The notes below the pieces were generated by a model, which saw only the letters and a list, made by a program, of their open reading frames with translations, had not been told where the DNA came from and ran no database searches. DNA of 63,296 bases. It comes from Bacteroidota bacterium (GTDB taxonomy: Bacteria; Bacteroidota; Ignavibacteria; OLB7). How positions within the stretch are numbered: position 1 is the first letter of the stretch; the number at the start of each line of letters is the position of its first letter. The translations under genes were made by a program, and so were the position numbers. This document shows positions 17,464 through 26,013 of this stretch, piece after piece. The stretch spans positions 1-63,296 of the forward strand of contig JAFDZV010000023.1 of the NCBI GenBank assembly GCA_018266795.1. The letters run 5' to 3'.

Positions 17464-19971
17464 ATGCGGATCAAATTCTCAGGCACAATTGCACGGGCCG
17501 CATTGGCGGGCCTGTTGATTCCAGTGGTTCTTGCCGCAAAGCCGGTAACGCACGGCAGTTCGGGGCCGGCCGGTATCGCACACGATCAGGCAGGGCTTAC
17601 CGGGGAGACCGGGGTATCGATCTCCACGACATTCGGCGTATATCAACCATATCTCGTTCCCTCCTATAAACTGATCGTTGGCCAGGATGAGCCGGCGATT
17701 GCAGCAAACTTCAGCAACGTTGCTACGGGCGGCGGCCGGTTTGCATGGAGCAACTATTTCACCGCCGCGGAGCGCGGTTTACTCACAACAAACGGGTTCG
17801 TTCTGCGCCCTGAGGCCATCGCCAGCTTCGGCCAGGCCTACGTTCCGGATCTGGCGGCGGAGCCGCTGGGAAGTTTCGTCACGGTGGATGCGGTTCTTCA
17901 CGGTCTGCGGGTCACGGCGGCCGAAGCGGTGCGCGACATGGAACGCAACTATGCGGGCCCTACGCTCTCATCGAACCTGGACGATCTTGCACAGGCGCTC
18001 TCGTCGCAGTTGGGAAACGAGCGCAATCACACAATTGCTGTTTCGCTGGAGCGGGTATTGGGATACGTGCAGACTGCGCAGGTGCTGCTCAACCCCTCGG
18101 CGCAGTTGGATCCAGCGGTTCGCGACAACGTGAACGCCGAGGTGAAGAAGATCATGCAGGCCTCCGGCTCGCTTCCCTCCTCCGTGCTCCCGCCACAGAC
18201 AGTGGACTATGCATTGTTCGCGCCGCGCGGGTACTATACGCTGGATAAGCAGCTCGGCAACTATTACCGGGCGAAGGTGTGGCTGAGCCACGTGGGCTTC
18301 AGCCTCAGAGGGGGCGGAGGTGGGTACAACCCATCGGATGTTCGAGCCGTTGCGCTGCTTGCGCGCGCGATCGATCGCCTTTCGAACGGGGACGAACTGA
18401 AGCAGACGCTACGCAACATCAACGAGACCTCTGCATTCTTCTCCGGGCGCGACGCGGGCATTGCGCCGTGGGAGTTGCTGACAAACGCTACGCAGGGATA
18501 TTACGGCCGCATCGTGGAAGGCGGTACGGGATTCCTTGCCGATGAAGCCATGCTCAACGGCTTTGCCAAGTATCTCGGCGAGCAACTCGGCCAGTTGGAC
18601 AACAGCGATCCCTCGCTTCCGGCCTTTCATCTGATTGAATGGAATCAGACAGGCGGCCATTCGCTTCTTGACCGCATCGTTCGCGATGCCGGTGCATCGC
18701 GCGGAAGCTATGGCTTCGCGTTGATGGCTGCCGCAGGCAGTCCGGCGGCGGTTGCACGCATGGGAGCGCGTTCCGGCTTCACGAATTCCGACTTCGCAAT
18801 CAGTTCATCGGCCTCGGGAAGCGTTCAGGATATGGAGGGGGCGATCCTCTTCACGATGCGTCCGCTCTACGAATCGGCTCACGAAGGTGGATATCCGCAC
18901 TTCATGCAGAACGAAGCCTGGCAGGGGCGCGAGCTGATGAGCACGCTTGGGGCCTACGCGGACTATCAGCACATGCCGGCCACGATGTCCATGCAGAACA
19001 CGGTGCGTGCCGCGCGTGTCGGTACGGCAGGCCGGGACATTGCGAGCGATGGCTATGTTGAGCCGAACCCGGAGGCGTGGGCCCGCGTGGCGGCGCTGGC
19101 GGGGTACTTCCGTCGTGGGATGATGGAGGGGCGCGGTGGCCGACTGATCGGTCGTGGAGTGGAGGGGAAGCTGCGCGACATCGAGTCCAGTGCGGCAGGC
19201 CTCATGTCCGTGGCGGCCTTCGAGTTGAGCAACAGGGACCTGACCGCCGATCAGCTTGCGCTGATCGCCTCGATGCGCGAGCGTATACCGGCCTACGAAA
19301 CGTTTGCAGACAAGGAGCTGCAGGGGAGCGGATACGTTGTGACGGCCGGTGCCTCGAACGAGAACGGCATGGCGAACGGCCATCCGCTCGCGATCTATGT
19401 GGTTGCCCCTCGCAACGATGGCGAAGACGGCCTCATGCTCACGCGCGGAGCGGTGTACAGCTACTTCGAGGTACGGGATGACGATGATGCGTGGCGCGAA
19501 ACGCTTACGACGTCCGATGCCAAGGTGCATCCGGACTCCCGTCTTACCTCCGGCATCGTGAGCAGCGATCGTTCGTTTACGGTCGATCCGGATCGGTTGG
19601 TAGGCGTGACGGGAACAATGCCTGCGGCTCCGGCGGGTGGCGCGGCCGCCACAGGCAGGACGAATGATGTTCCGGCCTCCGTGCGCAGCAACACGGCTCT
19701 GCGACTGGAGTCGTCCGTTGTGAGCCGGACGTTGGACGGAGAGCTCTGGTTCACGCTGTCGGCACCGAGCCGTGAGGGGACCGGGCTGATTGCCGAAGTA
19801 GCGAGCGCATCCGGGCAGATCATGTCGCATGTGATGATCGGCCCAATTCAGAACGGCGAGCGGCTCGACGTGGTTCGCATCAACTCACTTCCAACCGGGC
19901 GTTATTATCTGCGTCTGGAGGATGCCGGCGGGACGCTTCTGGCAACTGCCCGATTCCAGGTCGTGAAGTAG
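17464..19971 (+). CDS. DUF3160-domain secreted protein with T9SS-like C-terminal tail
   Basis: The 835-residue protein has a signal peptide (GTIARAALAGLLIPVVLAA). A DUF3160 domain covers most of its length: VTVDAVLHGLRV, FFSGRDAGIAPWELLTNATQGYYG, NEAWQGRELMSTLGAYADYQHM and GYVEPNPEAWARVAAL. Its last 90 residues resemble a T9SS sorting tail (LPTGRYYLRLEDAGGTLLATARFQVVK). The catalytic role of DUF3160 is unknown; the protein is probably exported to the surface. The ATG at 17464 sits 7-8 bp after AGGAAGG and leaves a clean signal peptide; an upstream extension to 17338 does not. Confidence 0.82.
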   Translation: MRIKFSGTIARAALAGLLIPVVLAAKPVTHGSSGPAGIAHDQAGLTGETGVSISTTFGVYQPYLVPSYKLIVGQDEPAIAANFSNVATGGGRFAWSNYFTAAERGLLTTNGFVLRPEAIASFGQAYVPDLAAEPLGSFVTVDAVLHGLRVTAAEAVRDMERNYAGPTLSSNLDDLAQALSSQLGNERNHTIAVSLERVLGYVQTAQVLLNPSAQLDPAVRDNVNAEVKKIMQASGSLPSSVLPPQTVDYALFAPRGYYTLDKQLGNYYRAKVWLSHVGFSLRGGGGGYNPSDVRAVALLARAIDRLSNGDELKQTLRNINETSAFFSGRDAGIAPWELLTNATQGYYGRIVEGGTGFLADEAMLNGFAKYLGEQLGQLDNSDPSLPAFHLIEWNQTGGHSLLDRIVRDAGASRGSYGFALMAAAGSPAAVARMGARSGFTNSDFAISSSASGSVQDMEGAILFTMRPLYESAHEGGYPHFMQNEAWQGRELMSTLGAYADYQHMPATMSMQNTVRAARVGTAGRDIASDGYVEPNPEAWARVAALAGYFRRGMMEGRGGRLIGRGVEGKLRDIESSAAGLMSVAAFELSNRDLTADQLALIASMRERIPAYETFADKELQGSGYVVTAGASNENGMANGHPLAIYVVAPRNDGEDGLMLTRGAVYSYFEVRDDDDAWRETLTTSDAKVHPDSRLTSGIVSSDRSFTVDPDRLVGVTGTMPAAPAGGAAATGRTNDVPASVRSNTALRLESSVVSRTLDGELWFTLSAPSREGTGLIAEVASASGQIMSHVMIGPIQNGERLDVVRINSLPTGRYYLRLEDAGGTLLATARFQVVK

Positions 19972-20012
19972 CGAACCGATAGATTCAGTTGGATTCAGTT
20001 CACATCTTCCTG

Positions 20013-20053
20013 CAGAATCGCTCCCGGCACATCCGTGCCCGGGGGCGATTCTG
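20013..20053 (+). terminator. terminator of the DUF3160 gene
   Basis: CAGAATCGC at 20013-20021 pairs with GCGATTCTG at 20045-20053, continued by an inner GGCAC/GTGCC stem around ATCC. TCGTTTC follows. Confidence 0.75.
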
Positions 20054-20542
20054 TCGTTTCATCCCCGCCTTCCCGAACATCAGTCTGCAATCATCGCGAA
20101 AATATGGCCGGGATCGGTGCGAATAATGGATGAGATGGTTTGTAATCTCCCCGGTTCGCTTTAGATTCCCGGTTCGTTGTACCCACCGGTGCCGATGCGG
20201 TCCCTTTGCGCAGAAGGATCATCCGGTCTCGAGGCATTGGATGCGGCGCGCCCGCGCTGCATGGCATGACGAATCCCCTCATCCCTGCATCTGATACCAT
20301 TCAGAGCATACATCACAGGAAGACTGGGCGCTGGTCGCGATCGTAGGCGTCGGGGCAATCGAAGGCGTCGGGGCATGCATGCAGCAGCCTCATTGTTGAT
20401 GGCGGTGTACGTACCGGGACGGCGGTGCCGGTTCCGGGCAGCGAGTGAGGAATCATCGATCGAGGTAATTAACAACACAGCAACAATAGACTACCGTTCA
20501 ACGAACCGGGTGGCACTCCCGGAATCATTCGTTTCTTCATCT
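20054..20542. other. upstream region of the pyrophosphatase gene
   Basis: No gene is supported. A short direct repeat (GGCGTCGGGGCA, twice near 20346-20375) is visible. The pyrophosphatase frame is open upstream to 20375 but carries no family similarity there. Confidence 0.45.
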
Positions 20543-23098
20543 ATGAGAACAAACACAATGTGCGTAACGGTCACTGAAAAGACGGCGAAGAGCGCAAGCG
20601 GCGCAGCTGTCTGCGGGACTGGTGCGCGGCGGTCGCTCTTTGCGCGGACCGCCGGACGGCTCCTTCCCATGATCTTCATGATGCTTGCCGGAGGCGCTCT
20701 GTTCGCGCAGGAGCCGCGCGGCGGCGGCGGCGAAGCGTCTCTCGTTCTTCCGTCGCTGGACCAGGTCAGTTTCTTCGGCGTCAACGGCCACATGCTGTTG
20801 ATGTGCGGACTCGTGGTCTGCGTTCTGGGCCTCCTGTTCGGTCTGTCGATCTTCGCGCAGGTGAAGAACCTTCCGGTGCATAAGTCGATGCTCGAGGTAT
20901 CGGAGTTGATCTACGAGACCTGCAAGACCTATCTGGCCAAGCAGGGACGGTTCATCATGATCCTCTGGGTGTTCATCGGCTCGATCATCGCGGTCTACTT
21001 CGGTGCGCTTCAGCATTTCTCGATCGATCGCGTTGCAATCATCCTTCTCTTCAGTCTGATCGGTATTGCCGGCAGCTACTCGGTGGCATGGTTCGGCATC
21101 CGCATCAACACGTTTGCAAACTCGCGTACGGCGTTCGCCAGCCTTGCGGGCAAGCCGTTCCCCACATATGCAATTCCGTTGAAGGCCGGCATGAGCATCG
21201 GCATGCTCCTCATCTCCGTCGAGCTGGTGCTGATGCTGTTCATTCTGCTCTTCCTGCCCCGAGAATACGCCGGCTCGTGCTTCATCGGGTTTGCCATCGG
21301 CGAATCCCTTGGTGCCGCCGCTCTGCGTATTGCCGGCGGCATCTTCACGAAGATCGCCGACATCGGCTCGGATCTGATGAAGATCGTCTTCAACATCAAG
21401 GAGGACGATGCCCGTAACCCGGGCGTTATCGCGGACTGCACGGGCGACAACGCCGGCGACTCGGTTGGCCCCTCGGCCGACGGATTCGAGACATACGGTG
21501 TTACCGGCGTTGCGCTGATCACCTTCATCCTCCTCGCAGTGAAGGACCCGACAGTCCAGGTGCAGCTCCTGGTGTGGATCTTCGTGATGCGCGTGATGAT
21601 GGTGGTTGCCTCGGCGCTTTCCTACTTCATCAACGAGGCGATTGCCAAGGCCCGCTACGCCAAGGCCGATCACATGAACTTCGAGAAGCCGCTCACCAAT
21701 CTCGTGTGGCTTACTTCGATCGTCTCGGTGGTGCTTACCTACGTTGTCTCGAAGATGATGATCCCCGATCTGGGGGGCGACACCACGCTCTGGTGGAAGC
21801 TCGCCACGATCATCACCTGCGGCACGCTTGCAGGCGCAATCATCCCCGAGCTGGTGAAGGTGTTCACCTCCACGGAATCGCGTCACGTGAAGGAAGTGGT
21901 AACCTCGTCGCGCGAAGGCGGTCCGTCGCTGAACATTCTCTCGGGTCTGGTTGCCGGTAACTTCAGTGCCTACTGGATCGGGATGGCGATCATGTTCCTC
22001 ATGGGAATCGCCTACTTCGTGAGCATGCAGATTCCGGCGGTCGATCCGTCCAACGCTGCTGCAGGCGGCATGATGCTTGCACCCGCAGTCTTCTCCTTCG
22101 GTCTGGTCGCGTTCGGCTTCCTCGGCATGGGGCCTGTTACCATCGCGGTGGACTCCTACGGTCCGGTGACCGACAACGCGCAGTCCGTGTTCGAGCTCTC
22201 GGTGATCGAGACGATTCCCGGCATCAAGGAGGAGCTGAAGCGTGACTTCAACATCGACGTCAACTTCGAGAAGGCGAAGCACTATCTCGAGGAGAACGAT
22301 GGGGCAGGCAACACCTTCAAGGCAACGGCCAAGCCGGTGCTTATCGGTACGGCCGTGGTGGGCGCAACAACGATGATCTTCTCGATCATTCTGGGGCTGA
22401 CCGATCACCTCCAACCGGGTCTGGTTGCCAACCTCTCGTTGCTGCATCCTCCGTTCCTCCTTGGCCTGATTGCCGGCGGTGCGATCATCTACTGGTTCAC
22501 CGGTGCCTCCACGCAGGCGGTGACCACCGGAGCCTATCGCGCGGTGGAGTTCATCAAGCAGAACATCAAGCTGGACGGCGGCGACAAGGCGTCGGTTGAA
22601 GATTCGAAGAAGGTGGTGGGCATCTGTACGCAGTATGCTCAGAAGGGCATGTTCAACATCTTCCTCACGGTGTTCTTCGCCACGCTTGCCTACGCGTTCT
22701 ATGAGCCGTTCTTCTTCATCGGCTATCTGGTATCGCTGGCACTCTTCGGTCTGTACCAGGCCATCTTCATGGCCAATGCGGGCGGTGCCTGGGATAATGC
22801 CAAGAAGATTGTCGAGGTGGAGTTGAAGGAGAAGGGAACGGAACTCCATGCGGCCACCGTTGTGGGCGATACCGTTGGCGATCCGTTCAAGGACACCTCG
22901 TCCGTTGCGATGAACCCGGTGATCAAGTTCGCCACGCTGTTCGGCCTGTTGGCAGTGGAGCTTTCACAGAGCATGGCCAAGTCCGAAAGCGAGTCCACCC
23001 GTCACATGGTTCCGATCCTTGCCGGGGTGTTCTTCCTGATCTCGGTGGTGTTCGTCTGGCGCAGCTTCTACGCAATGCGCATTCAGATCGCGAAGTAA
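20543..23098 (+). CDS. hppA: membrane-bound ion-translocating pyrophosphatase
   Basis: This 851-residue polytopic membrane protein hydrolyses pyrophosphate and pumps H+ or Na+. The catalytic loops read DCTGDNAGDSVGPSADGFETYG in place of the usual DNVGDNVGD, and GDTVGDPFKDTSSVAMN in place of DPFKDTSGP. Both are recognisable but divergent. The GNTFKAT segment places Lys where potassium-independent enzymes have it, suggesting potassium independence. It starts with a signal-like hydrophobic segment (MIFMMLAGGALFAQ) before the first core helix. The ion specificity cannot be read safely. The start could be 20543 or 20558. It stands alone, with its own terminator. Confidence 0.9.
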   Translation: MRTNTMCVTVTEKTAKSASGAAVCGTGARRSLFARTAGRLLPMIFMMLAGGALFAQEPRGGGGEASLVLPSLDQVSFFGVNGHMLLMCGLVVCVLGLLFGLSIFAQVKNLPVHKSMLEVSELIYETCKTYLAKQGRFIMILWVFIGSIIAVYFGALQHFSIDRVAIILLFSLIGIAGSYSVAWFGIRINTFANSRTAFASLAGKPFPTYAIPLKAGMSIGMLLISVELVLMLFILLFLPREYAGSCFIGFAIGESLGAAALRIAGGIFTKIADIGSDLMKIVFNIKEDDARNPGVIADCTGDNAGDSVGPSADGFETYGVTGVALITFILLAVKDPTVQVQLLVWIFVMRVMMVVASALSYFINEAIAKARYAKADHMNFEKPLTNLVWLTSIVSVVLTYVVSKMMIPDLGGDTTLWWKLATIITCGTLAGAIIPELVKVFTSTESRHVKEVVTSSREGGPSLNILSGLVAGNFSAYWIGMAIMFLMGIAYFVSMQIPAVDPSNAAAGGMMLAPAVFSFGLVAFGFLGMGPVTIAVDSYGPVTDNAQSVFELSVIETIPGIKEELKRDFNIDVNFEKAKHYLEENDGAGNTFKATAKPVLIGTAVVGATTMIFSIILGLTDHLQPGLVANLSLLHPPFLLGLIAGGAIIYWFTGASTQAVTTGAYRAVEFIKQNIKLDGGDKASVEDSKKVVGICTQYAQKGMFNIFLTVFFATLAYAFYEPFFFIGYLVSLALFGLYQAIFMANAGGAWDNAKKIVEVELKEKGTELHAATVVGDTVGDPFKDTSSVAMNPVIKFATLFGLLAVELSQSMAKSESESTRHMVPILAGVFFLISVVFVWRSFYAMRIQIAK

Positions 23099-23144
23099 TT
23101 CTCCTTACGTGCGCGCCTGAAGCGTGCCGGAGTACGGAGCATTC

Positions 23145-23179
23145 AGCGGGCCGTTCCTATCGAGGGGCGGCCCGCTTTC
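23145..23179 (+). terminator. intrinsic terminator of the pyrophosphatase gene
   Basis: AGCGGGCCG at 23145-23153 pairs with CGGCCCGCT at 23168-23176, followed by TT. Confidence 0.8.
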
Positions 23180-23446
23180 GCTTTGACCCGTCGGCGCCGG
23201 GGCCGTGTCGGTGCGCTGTCCGGCTTGCACCGGCCGGCTCCGGGAATTGCGAAGCGTCCGGCCGGGAATAGTTATTTGATGCCGTGAAATCGCCGCAACA
23301 CACGCGCTCGGTTTGTGCCATGAATCGGGCGCCTCTATCTTGCGCCGCCTTTTCTCGCCGCACGCAGAACGGCGTGCGCGCCGGGCAATTCACCATGTCG
23401 GCAACGAGAGCCGGGCAGTCTGCTACAGTAATTCAAGGAGAGGGCA
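23180..23446. other. intergenic, weak promoter-like sequence
   Basis: ATAGTTATTTG near 23270 resembles the TAnnTTTG element but with wrong spacing. I see no other feature. Confidence 0.3.
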
Positions 23447-23818
23447 ATGGCGGATAATGCGTTTCAACTCATGCAGATCGATATTGCCGCAACGAATATC
23501 GAAGCCATGGTACGCTTCTACGAAGCGGTCTTCGGAACAACGTTCAACTCCTTCGACATCGGATCGGACATGAAGATCTACTCGGGTGCTGTGGCCGGCA
23601 TGAAGATCGTGATGGCGCCGAACGAGATCGCCGGCGTGGTGGCGGAACAGAGCCGCTATCAGTTCGAGTTGGTTGTTGACGAATTCGATAGTGTCATGGA
23701 TCGGGTGAAGTCTTCCGGCGGCTCGATTCGGGAGATCGAAGGCGGGAACGGCTCACCGCGCATCGCCACTGTGCTCGACCCGGACAACAACACAACTGTC
23801 CTGCACGAGAAGCTCTGA
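23447..23818 (+). CDS. VOC (glyoxalase/bleomycin-resistance) family protein
   Basis: This 123-residue cytoplasmic protein shows paired beta-alpha-beta-beta-beta units: MQIDIAATNIEAMVRFYEAVFGTTF at the start and YQFELVVDEFDSVMDRVKSSGG in the middle, ending ATVLDPDNNTTVLHEKL. Family members bind a metal and act on many small substrates; the substrate is not predictable here. AAGGAGAGGGCA precedes the ATG, a clear ribosome site. Confidence 0.85.
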   Translation: MADNAFQLMQIDIAATNIEAMVRFYEAVFGTTFNSFDIGSDMKIYSGAVAGMKIVMAPNEIAGVVAEQSRYQFELVVDEFDSVMDRVKSSGGSIREIEGGNGSPRIATVLDPDNNTTVLHEKL

Positions 23819-23895
23819 CGTGCGCAGCCCGGAGCGCGGAACGTGCGCTGCCTTCCAACCGCGATGCCGGGCATGGTGCTCATCTTCTCTTCCCC

Positions 23896-24423
23896 ATGAT
23901 GAACGGATACGGGATGGAGAGCCAACACGAGTTTTCGTATGTGCCACGCTGGAGTACCATCATCACCTGCGGTGCATTCTTCAGCGTCTGTGCCGTCGTG
24001 CTCGGCATGAAGGCCCGGGCCAACGATGCGGGCATGCTGCTCGACGGTCTGATCCGGCTCTCGCCTGGTGCGGCAACGATATTCCTCTGGGTGTTGTGCA
24101 GCATCGCACTGCTGATGGTTTTCCTTTCAATAGTGTTGATGGTTCAGCGCCTGCGGTATGCAGGGCGTATCGTTGTGAGAGCGGACGACATCATAGTGCC
24201 GGTTTCTCCATGGTCCGGCCGCGAACAGTCCGTCGCATATCGATCCATGACGGAGTTCAAGCTGGTTCGCATGCGATGGGTACGGATTCTGCGCATCGTC
24301 CATGGCGGCGGCGTCTGTACCATCGCATCATCACGGTTCGCTTCGGACGCACACTTCTCCGAGCTGGTTGAGCTCATCCGTCGGCGATGCGCTGCGGCAG
24401 CGGATTGTTCAACACCCGGCTGA
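23896..24423 (+). CDS. membrane protein with PH-like domain, unknown function
   Basis: This 175-residue protein has two membrane helices (TIITCGAFFSVCAVVLGM and FLWVLCSIALLMVFLSIVLMV) followed by a strand-rich domain (IVVRADDIIVPVSPWSGREQSVAYRSMTEF). That is the same plan as the protein at 7112-7552. The start may be ATG 23914 instead. It runs convergently into the S66 peptidase gene, with 14 bp between the stop codons. Confidence 0.6.
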   Translation: MMNGYGMESQHEFSYVPRWSTIITCGAFFSVCAVVLGMKARANDAGMLLDGLIRLSPGAATIFLWVLCSIALLMVFLSIVLMVQRLRYAGRIVVRADDIIVPVSPWSGREQSVAYRSMTEFKLVRMRWVRILRIVHGGGVCTIASSRFASDAHFSELVELIRRRCAAAADCSTPG

Positions 24424-24437
24424 ACATCGGGTATCGC

Positions 24438-25478
24438 TTACATCGCCACCATCGGCTCGCCTACCACAACACCCACATCGTAGCCGCCATTTGCCTCCAA
24501 CGCGATTGTGGTCATCTGCGCAAGCGTGAGCATCGGATGCGTATGGCTGCAATCGAAGTTGGAGACGATTGGATAGGGCCGCCTTCCCACAACCTCCAGC
24601 ACCAGATCGTCCAGCGTGAAAGGAGCACCCTGCGGCTCCGGAAGCTCCGGTTTCCCGATAATGAGTCCGGCGATTCGATCGAAGACGCCGAGCAGCGAGA
24701 GATGCCGCAGCGAGCGCTCCTCCAGCGAGTACGGTGCGTTCATCTCCTCGATCAGAAGTATGGCCCCTGCCACATCAGGGAAGTAGGCTGTCCCCGCAGC
24801 CGTGAGCAGCGTGTTGAGATTGGCAACGATGAGAGGGGCCTCCACACATCCCGGGTTCAACGTGCGAAAGCCGGGGTTCTCCTGAAAGATGCGTTCCTCA
24901 TTGCGCCAGGCATCGGTGCGGGCATCGCGGAGATGATTGCTCCATCGTTCCGGCGGCACGATGCGCCGTCTTCCGGAGACGTGGCGCTGTGTTGCCGCCA
25001 GAAAGGACTCCACGGTCTCCGCGAGCGGAGCCGGCCATTCGCCGAACGACGGCACCAGCGCCGGACCGTAGAACGTGGAGAGCCCACTGTGCGCAAGGAT
25101 TGCGAGATGCAGTGACGTTACGTCGCTGTAGCCGGTGATGATCTTCGGATGCGCACGTATGGTATCGAAATCCAGAAACGGTATCAGGCTGGAGGAGTTC
25201 ATACCGCCGATCGTTGCCATCATGCAGTCGACGGATGGATTCTCGATCAACTCCATGAACTCTGCTGCACGCTCCTCCGGCGTTCCCGAACGATAACCTT
25301 GTTCGCATGTGCGTGCAGTGAGCGAGCCCTCCACCACACGAAACCCGAGCACCTCGAGCGCGCGCACGCCGTGCATGTACTTCTCACGGTACCATACGTT
25401 TGCCGGCGATGATGGTGTAAAGATTCCAATGGTTGCCCCCGGCTGCAATGGACGGGGACGAATCAGCGTGTGGTTCAT
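24438..25478 (-). CDS. S66 family LD-carboxypeptidase / MccF-like protein
   Basis: This 346-residue protein belongs to the S66 serine peptidases. These either trim murein tetrapeptides (LdcA) in cell-wall recycling or cleave acyl-sulfamoyl adenylates such as microcin C (MccF). Ser118 in GYSDVTSLH is the expected nucleophile, and ATIGGMNSSSLIPFLDFD is a strong S66 motif, closest to MccF-like members. A Glu within LIVANLN...LLIEEMNAPYSLEERSL and a C-terminal HTHPMLT His complete the triad region. The start at ATG 25478 gives the family length. Confidence 0.87.
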   Translation of the reverse strand: MNHTLIRPRPLQPGATIGIFTPSSPANVWYREKYMHGVRALEVLGFRVVEGSLTARTCEQGYRSGTPEERAAEFMELIENPSVDCMMATIGGMNSSSLIPFLDFDTIRAHPKIITGYSDVTSLHLAILAHSGLSTFYGPALVPSFGEWPAPLAETVESFLAATQRHVSGRRRIVPPERWSNHLRDARTDAWRNEERIFQENPGFRTLNPGCVEAPLIVANLNTLLTAAGTAYFPDVAGAILLIEEMNAPYSLEERSLRHLSLLGVFDRIAGLIIGKPELPEPQGAPFTLDDLVLEVVGRRPYPIVSNFDCSHTHPMLTLAQMTTIALEANGGYDVGVVVGEPMVAM

Positions 25479-26013
25479 AGCATTGTGACGTGCTCGGTGC
25501 CGGCATCGGGATTCGGCGATTGCAGAGGATGTGTTCCTTCGAGACGCGAAGATAGAGAGTTGCGCGAAGCCATGGCATTGCAGGAGCGAAGGCCGGCGTC
25601 GCACAGATGCATGTGTTGCAACGGAGGCGTGTTTTGCTGCAAATGTGTGGGTCGCGTACGCGGCTGATGAACCGGAATCGAGATCGCCTTGTTTCGTTCG
25701 CCGTTGCGCATTGTTGTGCCCCGCTTATCGCGGCGCGACATTCTCTCCAATCCAATCGGCATGAGCTTACGTACTAGATAAACACTGCGCATCGGGCCCA
25801 CCAAGTCCCAGCCCGATGCAGTCGATGGAGCCGATCCCCGCTCCCGACATTCCACGCCTTACAGTACACGTACACCGAAACGCACAGGCCATACGCTGAA
25901 TGGCAATGGCCGTCCCATGTCCGAACACAAACAATGCACGTGCGAATCGCGCGGGCCACCGGCATCGCTGTGCCGTTTCATCTACATCAACACGTATTCA
26001 GGAGTTGAACGTC
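25479..26013. other. divergent intergenic region before the IPT cassette
   Basis: No gene is supported. The downstream frame is open to 25900 but has no signal peptide or family similarity there. An AGGAG at 26000-26004 serves the ATG at 26014. I could not place a promoter with confidence. Confidence 0.4.

Noticed and set aside
20537..22849. 770-codon reading frame on the minus strand opposite the pyrophosphatase gene
   Set aside because: It is rich in His, Arg and Glu, as expected from reading the complement of a membrane-protein gene, and has no domain or ribosome site.
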